From positions 2,560,001-2,624,000 of the forward strand of contig NZ_CP046252.1 of assembly GCF_009720145.1 (NCBI RefSeq): DNA of 64,000 nucleotides, read 5' to 3'. Every line of letters starts with the position of its first letter. Positions within the stretch are counted from its first letter, which is position 1. The position numbers and the translations under genes were made by a program. Positions 63,980 to 64,000 of this stretch are shown here, piece by piece. The notes under the pieces were generated by a model, which did no database searches, had not been told where the DNA came from, and saw only the letters and a program-made list of their open reading frames with translations. This DNA is from Sphingobium sp. CAP-1 (GTDB taxonomy: Bacteria > Pseudomonadota > Alphaproteobacteria > Sphingomonadales > Sphingomonadaceae).

Positions 63980-64000
63980 TAAATCTATAAATGTGATTTA
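63980..64000. promoter_or_regulatory. candidate ROK operator, second GH32 gene
   Basis: TAAATC-TATAAATGT-GATTTA at the very end of the window, 229 bases before the GH32 start. Third copy of the fructan operator; it places this gene, or a divergent gene beyond the window, in the same regulon. Confidence 0.75.

Overview
The window is high-GC alphaproteobacterial chromosome. Gene content and style (many TonB-dependent receptors, an fMet tRNA right after an rRNA operon, sphingomonad-type small proteins, periplasmic quinoprotein modules) point to the family Sphingomonadaceae, probably Sphingobium or a close relative. The taxonomic call is inference from gene content; nothing here was compared against a database.

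Layout. (1) 1-2118: the 3' two thirds of a 23S rRNA, a 5S rRNA and initiator tRNA-Met, closed by a strong bidirectional terminator. (2) 2.1-18.4 kb: ordinary chromosome. It holds two S9-family peptidases, a DUF4261 gene broken by a one-base frameshift, a TPP riboswitch ahead of a small membrane protein and thiC, a DUF6891 protein, a lipoprotein, an Atm1-type ABC exporter, an acyltransferase, a thioesterase, an Xaa-Pro aminopeptidase, an unlisted 46-residue gene, tRNA-Thr and a DUF1294 membrane protein. (3) 18.4-43.5 kb: a large periplasmic alcohol and aldehyde oxidation region. It is centred on a PQQ alcohol dehydrogenase whose active site carries the extra aspartate expected of a lanthanide-dependent enzyme. 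Around it are cytochrome c-550, a periplasmic binding protein, a YncE-like propeller, a porin, two TonB receptors, pseudoazurin, an NAD aldehyde dehydrogenase, DUF779, a rhodanese-like CxxxCW protein, a SoxYZ-like carrier, a zinc metallohydrolase, a FIST sensor with a hybrid histidine kinase, and a LuxR-type response regulator. A Tat-exported three-subunit molybdenum aldehyde oxidase (PaoABC type) lies at the edge. (4) 43.5-44.8 kb: tRNA-Gly followed by one lower-GC orphan gene. (5) 44.8-64.0 kb: a fructan and fructose locus with a TonB receptor, two GH32 enzymes, an MFS transporter, a ROK fructokinase, a ROK repressor, an OprB porin, a complete fructose PTS (FruB-FruK-FruA), a LacI-type regulator and an AroE-like dehydrogenase.

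How the parts work together. In region 3 alcohols would enter through the porin and be oxidised in the periplasm, with electrons passing to cytochrome c or pseudoazurin. The aldehydes would be oxidised by the cytoplasmic NAD enzyme or the periplasmic Mo enzyme. A recurring element, close to ACC(C/A)AAGG-N1-2-CAAT(G/T)G, precedes at least seven transcription units of this region and not the surrounding housekeeping genes I read; I propose it is the binding site of the LuxR-type regulator at 26453-27091. In region 5 fructans would be cut by a surface GH32 lipoprotein and a periplasmic GH32. Fructose would then enter either by MFS plus fructokinase (giving fructose-6-phosphate) or by the PTS (giving fructose-1-phosphate, then the bisphosphate). 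Two separate operator types are visible: TAAATC-N9-GATTTA at three places (ROK repressor candidate), and AAAACG-type palindromes between fruB and the LacI regulator.

The two most interesting signals are the shared element of the quinoprotein region, with its two TonB receptors, and the three-copy operator of the fructan region, which sits beside an orphan minus-strand terminator in the ROK intergenic region.
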